Below, one piece after another: positions 39,303 through 48,217 of a stretch of DNA of 64,000 nucleotides. Origin of the DNA: Spirochaetaceae bacterium (GTDB lineage Bacteria > Spirochaetota > Spirochaetia > SZUA-6 > Bin103); the NCBI GenBank assembly GCA_028820215.1, contig JAPPKD010000122.1, positions 18,657 to 82,656 of the forward strand. Reading direction: 5' to 3'. The translations under genes were made by a program, and so were the position numbers. The notes below the pieces were generated by a model. The model worked only from the letters and a program-made list of their open reading frames with translations, was not told the origin of the DNA and did not search any database. Numbering within the stretch: position 1 is the stretch's first letter; each line of letters opens with the position of its first letter.

Positions 39303-41911
39303 GCAGTCGTCTCCTCCCGGATCAGGGCGCCGTTTCGATGTTCCCGCAACGACACCCGAAGGTCCGTACCGGCCTCCAGGCCGGTGAGCTCAATACTATG
39401 CACCCGTCCGTCAGCGAGCGAGACCTGGATGTCGTCCGGTCCCGACGCGTGTACCGCGCGAATGGCGGCCGAGTTGCGGAACGGCTCCAGTACGTTGAGG
39501 AAGCGGGCTTCCTTGCCGTGTTGACGCAGCAGCAGCGTCCTGCGCATGGCCGTCATGTCCCGGATCTGCCCATCGTCGGCGAGGTTCGCGACGAACCTCG
39601 CCGAGTCGAGCGATGCCGTGTCGACCGTGACGGCCACGCGATGGCCGGCGGCCGTCAGATCGACCCGCCGGCCATGCGCTCCGAGCGTGGGTCGAGTCGA
39701 CTCGGAGCCTGTCATCGGTCCGTCGCTACCCGCGATGGTGAAGGGCACGTCGGCCAGATGAACCGTGCCACCGCCGGCGGTCACGAAGCGCGGGTCGCCG
39801 AGCGCATGAGTCCGCAGGACGATCCCGGCCTTCATGTCGAGGGAGATGGCAAGGCGCAGTGCATTCACGCCGGTGACGTCGACGTCGATCGCATGGGCGT
39901 CGAAGGCGTTGGCCACGAATCCACCGTCGGCGAGGTAGCGGCCGTCGCCATCGATTCGATAGGACACCTCGGCGGTGGGGAACGGGAAGGTCCCCAGCGT
40001 TCCATTCAGGGTGGCTGGCCACACCGAATGTACGGCGAGCAGGGTGGAGCCGTCCCGAAACGAATGGACCAGCGGCGAGCGCGCCTCGAACCAGTCGCAA
40101 TCGGTGACGTGGTGGTAGCTTCCGGCAGGATCGTCGAGCAGACGATCGCTGTGCCGGACCGACCGTATCGCTGCCGCGTGCGCGCCTCGAAACCCGATCG
40201 GATGCATGAGCCAGTCGTAGGCATGGGCAACCGGTGCCTGCAGGCAGTCGGCGATCACGACGTAGTCGTCCGTGACCGCCGCGAGGCGGCGCTGGGTCAC
40301 GGGCGCCGCCTTGCCGTAGTCGATCATCTTTTCCCGGTTGTGCGGATCCAGGTCGCCGGGGTTCCGCACGTCCCACGGCTTCTTCTGCGCCCAGCGGGCG
40401 CGTGTCTCCACGACACACGCCTGCAGCGCCTGACCCGCGTGGAACAGGAGCTGCTCGGAACGCACCGGTTCCTGCTGCAGTCCGTCCACGACCACCACGT
40501 TGTGGCTGATCGACGGCTGCACCCATGCCTTGTAGAGGGGACTCTCGTAACCGAACCAGCTTGCCAGAGGCGAGAAGAACTCCGTGCCGTGGCGCGACAG
40601 GGCGAGCAGCGCGGTCCGGTCGAAGTGGCCGTGCCAGCCGCCATGGATTCCCCACTTGACGTACGCCTGGATCTGGTCCGCCGCATCCCGGCCCGGCGTC
40701 CGCGAGCGCAGCGCGGTGATGCCTACGTTGTCGGCATGGGAGGAGTTCGCGCGGGGATCGGCCGCTTCGGGGAGCTTCGGCACGCCCCAGACCAACGACT
40801 GCCACGCCGTCGTTCGATCGGTGTGCGCCAGGATCCACACGTACGCCGGATCACGGTATCGATAGTATGCTAATTCATATAGGTCACCCGGGGCCAGCTT
40901 GTGTGAGTCGCTGTTGGCCACGACGAATCCGTGGTGATCCATCATCGGGATGGGGCCGTCGTGGAGGTCCTTCAATCCCCGATCCGGGCCGCCCGGAGGC
41001 CCCCAACCGTCGAAGTTCATCCCCATCCACCCGTTCGGCCAGTCGTCGTGGCTCAGGTGGCCGGGCCGGGACGGTACCCGCAGATGGAAGAGATCGATCC
41101 CCTGGTTGTGACAGGCCTCGGCGGCATATCCGAGATACCGGGCGACGAGATAGCCGTAGTTCGATGCCCCTTCGAGCCACCAGCCGTCTCCCATGACACC
41201 CTTCGAGAGCTGGTCGACGTAACCGCTGCGGATGTTCATGAAGCGGTCCAGCATCGCCACGTCCCCTAGCGCAAGGCTCGACAGGATCGCACCGGTGTTC
41301 GCGGTCACCGACCAGTTGCCGGTTCCGCCGTCGTGCCAGGCTTCGCAGGTGCGAAGGTACAACCGCAGGGTCTCGGTGATGGCTGCGTGATCGTCCCTGC
41401 TCAGGTCGTCGTACATGAGGTCGTAGACGGCTGGGTAGAAGGTGAAGAACTCCCCTTCATGCACATACGCGGTCGAGTCGGTGGCCCAACGCGTCGTCGG
41501 ATAGCCCCGGTCGGGATCGGCGATGCGACGCAGGTACGTCAGCACCTTGTCACGAAGCTGGGGGCTGCCGGTCAGCTTGCAGACCAGCGCTGTCTGCCAG
41601 AAGTCTTCGATGGTCTGCCTGCGGGTGAGCCCGTACCACGTGAAGCCCTTGCGCTTGATCTTGAAACGCTCCAGTTCCGGCGGCTGCCATCGTTGCGCCA
41701 GCCGCTCCATGGATCGAAGGTTCTCGCGCGCCCAGTCATGTCGCCGGCACTTCTCGGCGATCTCGCCGAGAAGTCCGGCGGTCACCAGAAGGAAGGGATG
41801 GTTCCGCCGGCGCGCTCCGGGCAGCCCCTCACTCCGGGTGTCCTGCCCGCCGTCGGCGGCGACCGCGTCGGGCGGGACATCGTAGGGAGTGGCGTTCGGC
41901 GCATGCTTCAT
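39299..41911 (-). CDS. Large heparinase II/III-family lyase
   Basis: An 870-residue lyase-type protein, about 200 residues longer than the others in the window. The N-terminal half is an (alpha/alpha) toroid (T-G-N-W-S-V-T-A-N-T-G near 203, G-W-W-L-E-G-A-S-N-Y-G-Y near 247). A beta-sandwich domain begins with G-G-W-H-G-H-F-D-R near 440 (the conserved His region), followed by S-I-S-H-N-V-V-V-V-D-G and a further C-terminal beta part. No signal peptide. ATG 41911 is the first good start; the gene follows the binding protein by 28 bp and overlaps uxuA by 4 bp. Its position upstream of mannonate dehydratase favours a uronate-polysaccharide substrate (alginate-, heparin- or glucuronan-like), which is inference. 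Confidence 0.85.
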   Translation of the reverse strand: MKHAPNATPYDVPPDAVAADGGQDTRSEGLPGARRRNHPFLLVTAGLLGEIAEKCRRHDWARENLRSMERLAQRWQPPELERFKIKRKGFTWYGLTRRQTIEDFWQTALVCKLTGSPQLRDKVLTYLRRIADPDRGYPTTRWATDSTAYVHEGEFFTFYPAVYDLMYDDLSRDDHAAITETLRLYLRTCEAWHDGGTGNWSVTANTGAILSSLALGDVAMLDRFMNIRSGYVDQLSKGVMGDGWWLEGASNYGYLVARYLGYAAEACHNQGIDLFHLRVPSRPGHLSHDDWPNGWMGMNFDGWGPPGGPDRGLKDLHDGPIPMMDHHGFVVANSDSHKLAPGDLYELAYYRYRDPAYVWILAHTDRTTAWQSLVWGVPKLPEAADPRANSSHADNVGITALRSRTPGRDAADQIQAYVKWGIHGGWHGHFDRTALLALSRHGTEFFSPLASWFGYESPLYKAWVQPSISHNVVVVDGLQQEPVRSEQLLFHAGQALQACVVETRARWAQKKPWDVRNPGDLDPHNREKMIDYGKAAPVTQRRLAAVTDDYVVIADCLQAPVAHAYDWLMHPIGFRGAHAAAIRSVRHSDRLLDDPAGSYHHVTDCDWFEARSPLVHSFRDGSTLLAVHSVWPATLNGTLGTFPFPTAEVSYRIDGDGRYLADGGFVANAFDAHAIDVDVTGVNALRLAISLDMKAGIVLRTHALGDPRFVTAGGGTVHLADVPFTIAGSDGPMTGSESTRPTLGAHGRRVDLTAAGHRVAVTVDTASLDSARFVANLADDGQIRDMTAMRRTLLLRQHGKEARFLNVLEPFRNSAAIRAVHASGPDDIQVSLADGRVHSIELTGLEAGTDLRVSLREHRNGALIREETTA

Positions 41912-41939
41912 GTGCGGATCGGATCGGGTCCGATCGTTG

Positions 41940-43457
41940 CTACGAGGCTCTCCAAGCGTCGATCTGGCTCTGCAACTCCTCACGCACTCGATCGACTCCG
42001 GCGGCGTGCAGCTTTTCGATGAACGTCTCGTACGTCTCCTCCCAGTCCGGAAGAGCGCCGGACAGGAGCGAGTCCACCATCTCCCGCTCCACGGCCTGAA
42101 TCTGGGAGATCTCGGTCGTCAGCCCGGACACGTCCTTGGGAAAGCCGACCAGCGGCGAGGTGCGGGCGTCGGCCGTGATGGCGTACTGACGCTCCTTCCA
42201 CGCCTTGCCGTCGGTCCCGGGAGGCCACAGGATGAGGTCCTGGAAGTTCCCGACCGCCCACGGATACAGCCCGTACGGGCTGTCCTCCGAGCCCTGGATG
42301 CCGGTGTAGCCGATCGGCTCGAAGTCGTGCTCCGTGCGGTTCCTGTAGTGCGTGTCCTCGATCCCGTAGGTCAGGCGGAAGTAGACCTCCGGCTCGGTGA
42401 ACAGCAGGTTGATGACCTGCATCGCCTGCTCTGGATGCTTCGCGGTGGTCGGGATCGCCAGGTTGTTCGGCCCGGGGTTGTGGCCGACGAACGCCTGCCG
42501 GGCTCCCGAGTACACGACGATGGGAATCCCGTATCGGGCCGTCTCTTCCTCGGACTTGGTGGGATCGTAGAGGTGCACCCACACGACCGCCCCCTCGCCC
42601 AGCGGTTTGCCGTCGTCCTTGCGGAGTTCCTGGATGTCGGTGCCGAGGTAGTCCTTTCTGATGTAGCCCTTGGCGAACCAGTCGGCCGCCACCTCGATCA
42701 CGGTGCGGAAGCTGTCGGTCTCGTAGATGTTGACCAGCTCGAAGTCGCTGCCGTCCTGCCTGATCGAGACGCCGCGCGCGACGCCTTCGTATCCCTTGCC
42801 CCACACCCAGCTCAACAGGGTGGGGCTGATCCCGGTGCCCAGCACCCCGTCATCCTGCGCCTGCTTCAAGTACGTCTCCAGCAGATCGTAGACCTCCTGC
42901 GTGCCGAGCTCGGAATCGGCGATGCGGCGGCTCTTCTCCTCCATGCCGGTCTTGTCTGCCAGCTCTTTGTGGAACCGGAATCCCGGCCTCCAGTCGGCGG
43001 CCCAGCTTGTCGGGATGTTGTAGATGTTGCCGTCGAACGTGACCGTGTCGATGGCGAACTGGGGAACGGCATCGAGTATTCCCTGACCGTATTCGTCGAG
43101 CAGATCGTTCAGGGGCATCAGTGCGCCGCGGTCGATCTCCTGGAAGAAGTTCATCATCCACATGCGGTTGGCGACGTCGATCTGTTCGTTGGCCGCCATC
43201 GCCAGCTTGAACCGGTCAGCGTATTCGTACGGAGGATGCAGCTCGAACTCCACGGTAACGCCTGGCAGATAGCTCTGCAGCTCCTCGTTCCAGAGCGCCC
43301 ACACATCCTCGGCGTCGCGCTGAATGCCCGGCCCGATGCCCAGCCAGTTGAGCGTCACCTCCTGGGCCTGGGCCGCTTCCTCCGTCGGCGCTGCGAATGC
43401 GGTGCCGGACACCATGATGAGAGTGGCGAAGAGCGCGATCAGCTTGCGCAGGTTCAT
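41940..43457 (-). CDS. CUT1 extracellular solute-binding protein (third system)
   Basis: A 505-residue sugar-binding protein. ATG 43457 is preceded on the minus strand by AGGAGGG. The signal peptide (1-22) ends T-A-F-A, followed by A-P-T-E-E-A-A. The body has M-A-A-N-E-Q-I-D-V-A-N near 88 and N-I-P-T-S-W-A-A-D-W near 146, and a C-terminal region resembling the DUF3502-type ending of LplA-like proteins. It lies in the eight-gene operon after both permeases and before the lyase. Confidence 0.93.
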   Translation of the reverse strand: MNLRKLIALFATLIMVSGTAFAAPTEEAAQAQEVTLNWLGIGPGIQRDAEDVWALWNEELQSYLPGVTVEFELHPPYEYADRFKLAMAANEQIDVANRMWMMNFFQEIDRGALMPLNDLLDEYGQGILDAVPQFAIDTVTFDGNIYNIPTSWAADWRPGFRFHKELADKTGMEEKSRRIADSELGTQEVYDLLETYLKQAQDDGVLGTGISPTLLSWVWGKGYEGVARGVSIRQDGSDFELVNIYETDSFRTVIEVAADWFAKGYIRKDYLGTDIQELRKDDGKPLGEGAVVWVHLYDPTKSEEETARYGIPIVVYSGARQAFVGHNPGPNNLAIPTTAKHPEQAMQVINLLFTEPEVYFRLTYGIEDTHYRNRTEHDFEPIGYTGIQGSEDSPYGLYPWAVGNFQDLILWPPGTDGKAWKERQYAITADARTSPLVGFPKDVSGLTTEISQIQAVEREMVDSLLSGALPDWEETYETFIEKLHAAGVDRVREELQSQIDAWRAS

Positions 43458-43493
43458 GGAACCCTCCTGTGGGGCGCGGGTATGCCTCGGATG

Positions 43494-44366
43494 CTACCCC
43501 TTCAATGAGCCGACGGTCAAACCTCGCACGAAATACCGCTGGAAGAACGGAAATATCAGCAGGATGGGTCCGGCGGCCACGATCGCCATCGCATAGCGCA
43601 TGGACTCCAGCGGCATCTCTTCGGTCTGCAGATAGAACTCCATCTCCGGCGACTGCGCGGCGATCTCGCGCACGTAGTCGAACTCCAGCAGGATGCGCTG
43701 CAGCAGGTACTGCAGCGTATAGAGTTCCTTGTCACGGATATAGAGCAGCGTGTTGTACCATTCGTCCCACCTGCCCTGAAAGAACAGGAAGGCGATGGCC
43801 GCCAGGGCAGGCGTGGACAGCGGCAGCGCGATCCTGAGGCAGATCGTGATCTCGCGGGCACCGTCGATGCGCGCGGACTCGAACACCTCCTCCGGCAACT
43901 GCGCGAAGAACGTGCGCATGATGATGACGAAGAACGCGTTGACCAGAACGGGAAAGATGTAGACCCAGAGCGTATTCCCCAGGTGGTACCAGCGCGTGAC
44001 GATGATGTACGTCGGTACCAGGCCGCCCGAGAACACCATCGTGAAGAAGACGATGAAGACGACGATGCGGCGCCAGGCATAGTCCGTTCTGGACAGGACG
44101 TAGCCGGCCAGCGCCATCGCCAGGACGCCCAGCGCCGTGCCGGCCACGGCCTGGAACGCGGTGACGCCGTAGGCGCGCAGCACCGTGGAGAGATCGCGGA
44201 ACACCCAGGTGTAGGCGGAAACGTCGATGCGGGCCGGTATCAATCGATAGCCGAAGTCGGCGATGTCCTGGTCGTCCGAAAGCGACACCGAGACGATCAG
44301 CAGGAACGGCACGACGAACAGCAGTGACATCGAGATGAACAGCAGGTGCAGGAACGGCTGGCGCAT
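43494..44366 (-). CDS. CUT1 sugar ABC transporter permease (LplC-like)
   Basis: A 290-residue permease with six membrane segments, F-S-G-G-L-V-P-T-Y-I-I near 113-123, EAA loop F-E-S-A-R-I-D-G-A-R-E-I-T-I-C-L near 159-174 and ending R-Y-F-V-R-G-L-T-V-G-S-L-K-G. It follows the LplB-type partner by 12 bp and precedes the binding protein by 36 bp. Confidence 0.94.
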   Translation of the reverse strand: MRQPFLHLLFISMSLLFVVPFLLIVSVSLSDDQDIADFGYRLIPARIDVSAYTWVFRDLSTVLRAYGVTAFQAVAGTALGVLAMALAGYVLSRTDYAWRRIVVFIVFFTMVFSGGLVPTYIIVTRWYHLGNTLWVYIFPVLVNAFFVIIMRTFFAQLPEEVFESARIDGAREITICLRIALPLSTPALAAIAFLFFQGRWDEWYNTLLYIRDKELYTLQYLLQRILLEFDYVREIAAQSPEMEFYLQTEEMPLESMRYAMAIVAAGPILLIFPFFQRYFVRGLTVGSLKG

Positions 44367-44378
44367 GGGGATGCAGAT

Positions 44379-45293
44379 TCAGAACAGGGCCTTGTCGGGG
44401 GCGATGCGCCTGACGACCAGGTTGGCGACGACGATCAGAAAGAACCCGGCCGCCGATTGGAACAGCCCCACGGCGGCGGCGATGTTCATGTCGCCGGAGA
44501 CCACGCCGCGAAACACGTAGGTCTCGATCACGTCGGTCACGGGAAACAGGTAGCCGACCTGTCGCGGGATCTGCCAGAACAGGCCGAAGTCGCCCTTGAT
44601 GAGATTGCCGAGCGACAGGATGACCAGGATGGTGATCAGGGGCGTCAGATGGGGCAGCGAGATGGACGTCATCTTGCGCAGGCGGCCGGCGCCGTCCATG
44701 TCGGCCGCTTCGTACAGGCCGCGGTCGATGCCCGTGAGCGCGGCGTAGTAGAACAGCATGGTCACGCCGATCCACTTCCACAGGTTCACCAGGATCAGGA
44801 TGGACGGCCAATAGCGGCGTTCGGTATACCAGCTCACCGGCTCCACGCCGACGGCGGCGAGCAGCTTGTTGAAGACGCCGATCACGGGATTGAGCAGCAG
44901 CCACGTGAAGAAGCCGACGATGACCCAGGACAGGAAGCGCGGCAGGAACATCGTCGTCTGGTAGTACTTGACCGCGGATCGGTTGGAGACTTCGTACAGG
45001 AGCACCGCCGTGAGCACGCCGAACACCGTGGTCGTGACCACGAACGCGACGCTGTAGCCGATCGTGTTGCGCATGAGCAGCGTGAAGTCCTGGGACGTGA
45101 ACAGGTAGTCGAAGTTCCTGAATCCGACCCACGGGCTGCCGAAGATGCCGCGGTTGAACTTGTAGTTCTTGAACGCCATGACGACGCCGCCCATCGGCAG
45201 GTAGTGAAACAGCAGCAGGTAGATGAGTGCCGGCGCGGCCAGCGCCGTGTATTCGAGCGACGAGCGGAGTCGCCGTCGCTTCAGCGCCGTCAA
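44379..45293 (-). CDS. CUT1 sugar ABC transporter permease (LplB-like)
   Basis: A 304-residue permease: first helix A-L-I-Y-L-L-L-F-H-Y-L-P, then M-A-F-K-N-Y-K-F-N-R-G-I-F-G-S-P-W-V-G and EAA loop L-Y-E-A-A-D-M-D-G-A-G-R-L-R-K-M near 198-213. The frame opens with TTG at 45293, 25 bp after the PhyH stop; an ATG start is not available nearby, so TTG is likely. Part of the eight-gene operon. Confidence 0.92.
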   Translation of the reverse strand: MTALKRRRLRSSLEYTALAAPALIYLLLFHYLPMGGVVMAFKNYKFNRGIFGSPWVGFRNFDYLFTSQDFTLLMRNTIGYSVAFVVTTTVFGVLTAVLLYEVSNRSAVKYYQTTMFLPRFLSWVIVGFFTWLLLNPVIGVFNKLLAAVGVEPVSWYTERRYWPSILILVNLWKWIGVTMLFYYAALTGIDRGLYEAADMDGAGRLRKMTSISLPHLTPLITILVILSLGNLIKGDFGLFWQIPRQVGYLFPVTDVIETYVFRGVVSGDMNIAAAVGLFQSAAGFFLIVVANLVVRRIAPDKALF

Positions 45294-45318
45294 CGGCTCC
45301 CGACGCTCCGCCCGAAGG

Positions 45319-46287
45319 CTAATCGGCGAAGTCGGCCGCTTCGCGAGGGGCGAACGGGTAGGGGCTGCCGGTGTCGTGCAGGTGCTGGATCAGATGCTGG
45401 TACTTCAGCATCTCGGCGAGCTTGCTGCGCCACTGCGTGGCATAGAAGGCGGTGTGCTCCGAGAAGTAGCGCCGCGTCTCGGGCGCGGTGCCGTCCAGGT
45501 AGTCGGGGGCCAGGAACCACGGCTGGTCGCTGTACTGGTCCAGCCCGCGCCGGGCCAGCGTGGCCTCGGTCACGCGCCGCTTGCGGAAGCTGATCATGAA
45601 GGTGCGCCGCGGCGGTTCGCGGTGGTAGCGGCCGCGATGGATGACGATCTGGTTGAACAGGACGGCGTCTCCCGGTTGCAGGGCGAGGCGGACGGCGCCC
45701 GGCATGTCGTTGGAGCGCCGGTTGGCGCCGCCGTCGTCGACGCAGATGTGCCGCTCCGCGTCGGTGAAGTCGCGCACGTGTGAGCCCGGGACCACCTGCA
45801 GGTCCTCGCTCGCCACCAGTGCGACCTGCACCTGCAGGCCGCTGCCGGTGGCGTGGTCGCGCGGATCGTCGGCTTCCGGGCCGATCCCGTCCTTGTGCCA
45901 GAAGCCGTCGAGCGGCTCGCCGACGGGATTGAAGTACATGCTGGTGCTGGTGAACACGGAGGGCTCGCCTAGCGCCTGGTCGACGGCGTCCAGCACGGCC
46001 GGCGCCGCCGCGGCGTCCAGGACGGCGGCCAGGTCCTCGGGCCGGCCGCGGTGGTAGGCGGGGTTGTTCAGGTGGCGCATGTAGTTGGCGAGCGAATCGA
46101 CCGGCGGGTTGTCGCTCAACGGGCGCTCCCGCCACTGGGCGAGGACGCGCTCGCAGATCGGCAGCAGCCGCGCCACGCGATCCGCGTCGAAGATGCGGCG
46201 GACGACCGCGTAGCCGTTGCGGCGGTATCCCTCGCCGGGGTCCGTGTTGATGGCAGGGTGCGTCGTTTCGGTCCCGGTCTCAGTCAT
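45319..46287 (-). CDS. Phytanoyl-CoA-dioxygenase-like (PhyH) enzyme
   Basis: A 322-residue Fe(II)/2-oxoglutarate dioxygenase. The iron ligands are His131-x-Asp133 (F-W-H-K-D-G) and distal His217 (I-V-I-H-R-G-R-Y-H-R), with an Arg-rich 2-oxoglutarate site following. AGGAGC precedes ATG 46287. It lies between a BNR gene and the transporter genes in the operon, so its substrate is presumably the imported glycan or a derivative. It is distinct in sequence from the PhyH proteins at 26565 and 47402. Confidence 0.9.
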   Translation of the reverse strand: MTETGTETTHPAINTDPGEGYRRNGYAVVRRIFDADRVARLLPICERVLAQWRERPLSDNPPVDSLANYMRHLNNPAYHRGRPEDLAAVLDAAAAPAVLDAVDQALGEPSVFTSTSMYFNPVGEPLDGFWHKDGIGPEADDPRDHATGSGLQVQVALVASEDLQVVPGSHVRDFTDAERHICVDDGGANRRSNDMPGAVRLALQPGDAVLFNQIVIHRGRYHREPPRRTFMISFRKRRVTEATLARRGLDQYSDQPWFLAPDYLDGTAPETRRYFSEHTAFYATQWRSKLAEMLKYQHLIQHLHDTGSPYPFAPREAADFAD

Positions 46288-46301
46288 CGTTCGAGCTCCT
46301 T

Positions 46302-47402
46302 TCAGGCATAGAGCCATTCGATGTCGAAGATGGCGCCCTTGAGCGACATGGCCGCCCGGCCGAGCTTGCCCGGATGCTCCGGGTTCTCCATCTGCGAGGT
46401 CAGGTAGGTGACGACTGCCTTCCCCTCACGCGTGTAAGAGCAGGCGACGTTCGTGAATTCGATGCCGGGATCGTCTTCCAGATCCCTGGGTGGTCCCCAG
46501 GTGATTCCACCATCGGTGGACACCGCGCAGGTCAGCGGCGTGCGCTTGCCGGAGTGGTCGTAGGTGGGGTCGAACGCCGAGTGGTTCCAGATCAGCAGCA
46601 CGTCGCCGGTCGTGGGGATGCGCGTCAGGCTCGGCATCGACTCGCAGCAGGACAGCCCGGAGGTCTGCGGCAGGCTCCAGGTCTCGCCGCGATCCGTGGA
46701 GCGGCTCAGGAACACGGAGCCGAGCTGGTTGCGCATGCACATCAGCAGCCCGCCCTGCGCGGTCTCGGCGATGTGGTTCTCCATGGTCCCGCGCAGCGGC
46801 AATTGCACGAGGCTTGCCGGCGGCCGCCACGTCCGGCCGTCGTCATCGCTCACGAAACAGCCCGACCGCGAGCTCATCGCGGGATAGGAGCCCCACACCG
46901 GCAGGTACTCGACCGACTTCAGCAGCCGCCCGTCGGCCAGCCGCGTGAAGGTGTGGTTGGCGCAGCCGTAGCCTTCGTGGTCCCAGATGCGGGTCTCCTC
47001 GCCCCACGTGCGCCCGCCGTCGGCGGAGCGGCGCAGGCACCCGGATGCCTGCAACGGCTCGTTCCACACCAGTTGGTTGTACTGCAGGTAGAAGAACAAC
47101 AGCTCGCCACCCGGCAGGACGATCAGGCTGGGGTTGTAGACGCTGTGGATGTCGCCGCCGGGCGACTGCTCGATGCGATGCTCGCCCCAGGTCAGGCCGC
47201 CGTCGGTCGAGCGCATGGACGCGATGCTGGACGGCGCCTCGTCGTGGCCGCCGAGCTCGCTGGCATGCATCTCGATCCAGACCATGAACAGGCTGCCGTC
47301 GTCGAGCTGCACGATCGACGCCGAATCGTTGCGCGGATGGGCGTCGGTCGCCGGCGCGATCTCGACGTAGGTGACGAGCCGGTCGCTGCGGCGGCCCTCC
47401 AT
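46302..47402 (-). CDS. BNR/Asp-box sialidase-like protein
   Basis: A 366-residue, signal-less six-bladed propeller. Asp-boxes are M-R-S-T-D-G-G-L-T-W-G, R-R-S-A-D-G-G-R-T-W-G, V-S-D-D-D-G-R-T-W, S-R-S-T-D-R-G-E-T-W and V-S-T-D-G-G-I-T-W-G. The N-terminal R-N-D-S-A-S-I-V-Q-L and R-G-T-M-E-N-H-I-A-E-T resemble sialidase-like glycosidases and rhamnosidase-type relatives, but the substrate is not predictable. ATG 47402 shares one base with the upstream PhyH stop (TGATG). Second gene of the operon. Confidence 0.83.
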   Translation of the reverse strand: MEGRRSDRLVTYVEIAPATDAHPRNDSASIVQLDDGSLFMVWIEMHASELGGHDEAPSSIASMRSTDGGLTWGEHRIEQSPGGDIHSVYNPSLIVLPGGELLFFYLQYNQLVWNEPLQASGCLRRSADGGRTWGEETRIWDHEGYGCANHTFTRLADGRLLKSVEYLPVWGSYPAMSSRSGCFVSDDDGRTWRPPASLVQLPLRGTMENHIAETAQGGLLMCMRNQLGSVFLSRSTDRGETWSLPQTSGLSCCESMPSLTRIPTTGDVLLIWNHSAFDPTYDHSGKRTPLTCAVSTDGGITWGPPRDLEDDPGIEFTNVACSYTREGKAVVTYLTSQMENPEHPGKLGRAAMSLKGAIFDIEWLYA

Positions 47403-48163
47403 CAGATCTTCCCGGCCTTGCGGAGGTCGTCGGCGAGCTCGCGCTGGTAGGCCTCGTGCTCCTGGGTGCGCTCGCGGGCGCTTGCGCCGTAGTAGATCAT
47501 GCCGACCGCGCGGCGCTGGCGGTCGGCCGCCCGGTTGGCGCCGGCGCGGTGGATGGTCAGCGCGTGGTGGGCGATCAGGTCGCCGGCCGCGGCCGGGCAG
47601 GCCACCTCGTCAGCCAGATCCTTCCGGTTGCCGAAGTCCGGGACCCCCTGCGAGAAGCCCAGGGTCTGCGTGCGCTGATGGTCGCGCACGCCGCGCAGGT
47701 GCGAGCCGCGCACGAAGTGCAGGCAGCCGTTCTCCTCGTCCACGTCGTCGAGCGCCAGCCACAGAGTCAGTGCGGAGCAGGGCTCCAGGTGGAAGTAGAA
47801 CCCGTCCTGGTGCGGCGGAGTTGCCTTGCTCAGGCCGCCGGGCGGCTTGATGAAGATCTGCTGGTTGATGGGCCGGGACTCCTCGCCGAGCAGCAGCGCC
47901 GCCATCTGCGGCATGGCGCCGCGGTGCAGCAGGTCATGGAAGTACCGGTCGTGATCGGCCAGGCGGACGAGCTGCTTGAGGGTCTCCGGCCTGCTCTTGT
48001 CCTCGTAGAAGGCGTCCGTGTTTGGAATCGCCGGCACCACCTCGGCGATGTAGCGATCGATCTCGGCCAGCACCTCCGCCACTTGGGCGGGCGAGCAGAA
48101 GCGCTCGATGCGGACGAAACCATCCTGCGCGAAGCGCTCCTCGGGCGAATCGGTGTTCCTCAT
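47402..48163 (-). CDS. Phytanoyl-CoA-dioxygenase-like (PhyH) enzyme, first gene of the operon
   Basis: A 253-residue dioxygenase with His118-x-Asp120 (P-P-H-Q-D-G), distal His205 (L-T-I-H-R-A-G-A-N-R) and a downstream Arg. It begins the eight-gene minus-strand operon from a promoter with TTGACG, 17 bp, TACGGT and 8 nt to ATG 48163. Its placement as promoter-proximal gene suggests that its activity is central to using the substrate. It could remove O- or N-methyl or other groups by hydroxylation; this is speculative. Confidence 0.9.
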   Translation of the reverse strand: MRNTDSPEERFAQDGFVRIERFCSPAQVAEVLAEIDRYIAEVVPAIPNTDAFYEDKSRPETLKQLVRLADHDRYFHDLLHRGAMPQMAALLLGEESRPINQQIFIKPPGGLSKATPPHQDGFYFHLEPCSALTLWLALDDVDEENGCLHFVRGSHLRGVRDHQRTQTLGFSQGVPDFGNRKDLADEVACPAAAGDLIAHHALTIHRAGANRAADRQRRAVGMIYYGASARERTQEHEAYQRELADDLRKAGKI

Positions 48164-48171
48164 CGCAAGCG

Positions 48172-48200
48172 ACCGTAGGAGCGGGCCGCCCTTCCGTCAA
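48172..48200 (-). promoter_or_regulatory. Promoter of the eight-gene glycan operon
   Basis: Minus strand: TTGACG (48200-48195, 5 of 6 consensus), 17-bp spacer, TACGGT (48177-48172), then 8 nt to ATG 48163. It is back-to-back with the promoter of the gene at 48218, within a 54-bp gap, so the two units may be regulated together. Confidence 0.6.
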
Positions 48201-48205
48201 CCTGC

Positions 48206-48211
48206 TACCCT
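48206..48211 (+). promoter_or_regulatory. -10-like hexamer 6 nt before a start codon
   Basis: TACCCT (48206-48211) is followed by GTCGCC and ATG 48218, with no ribosome site. It fits the leaderless pattern. No -35 is evident on this strand. Confidence 0.42.
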
Positions 48212-48217
48212 GTCGCC

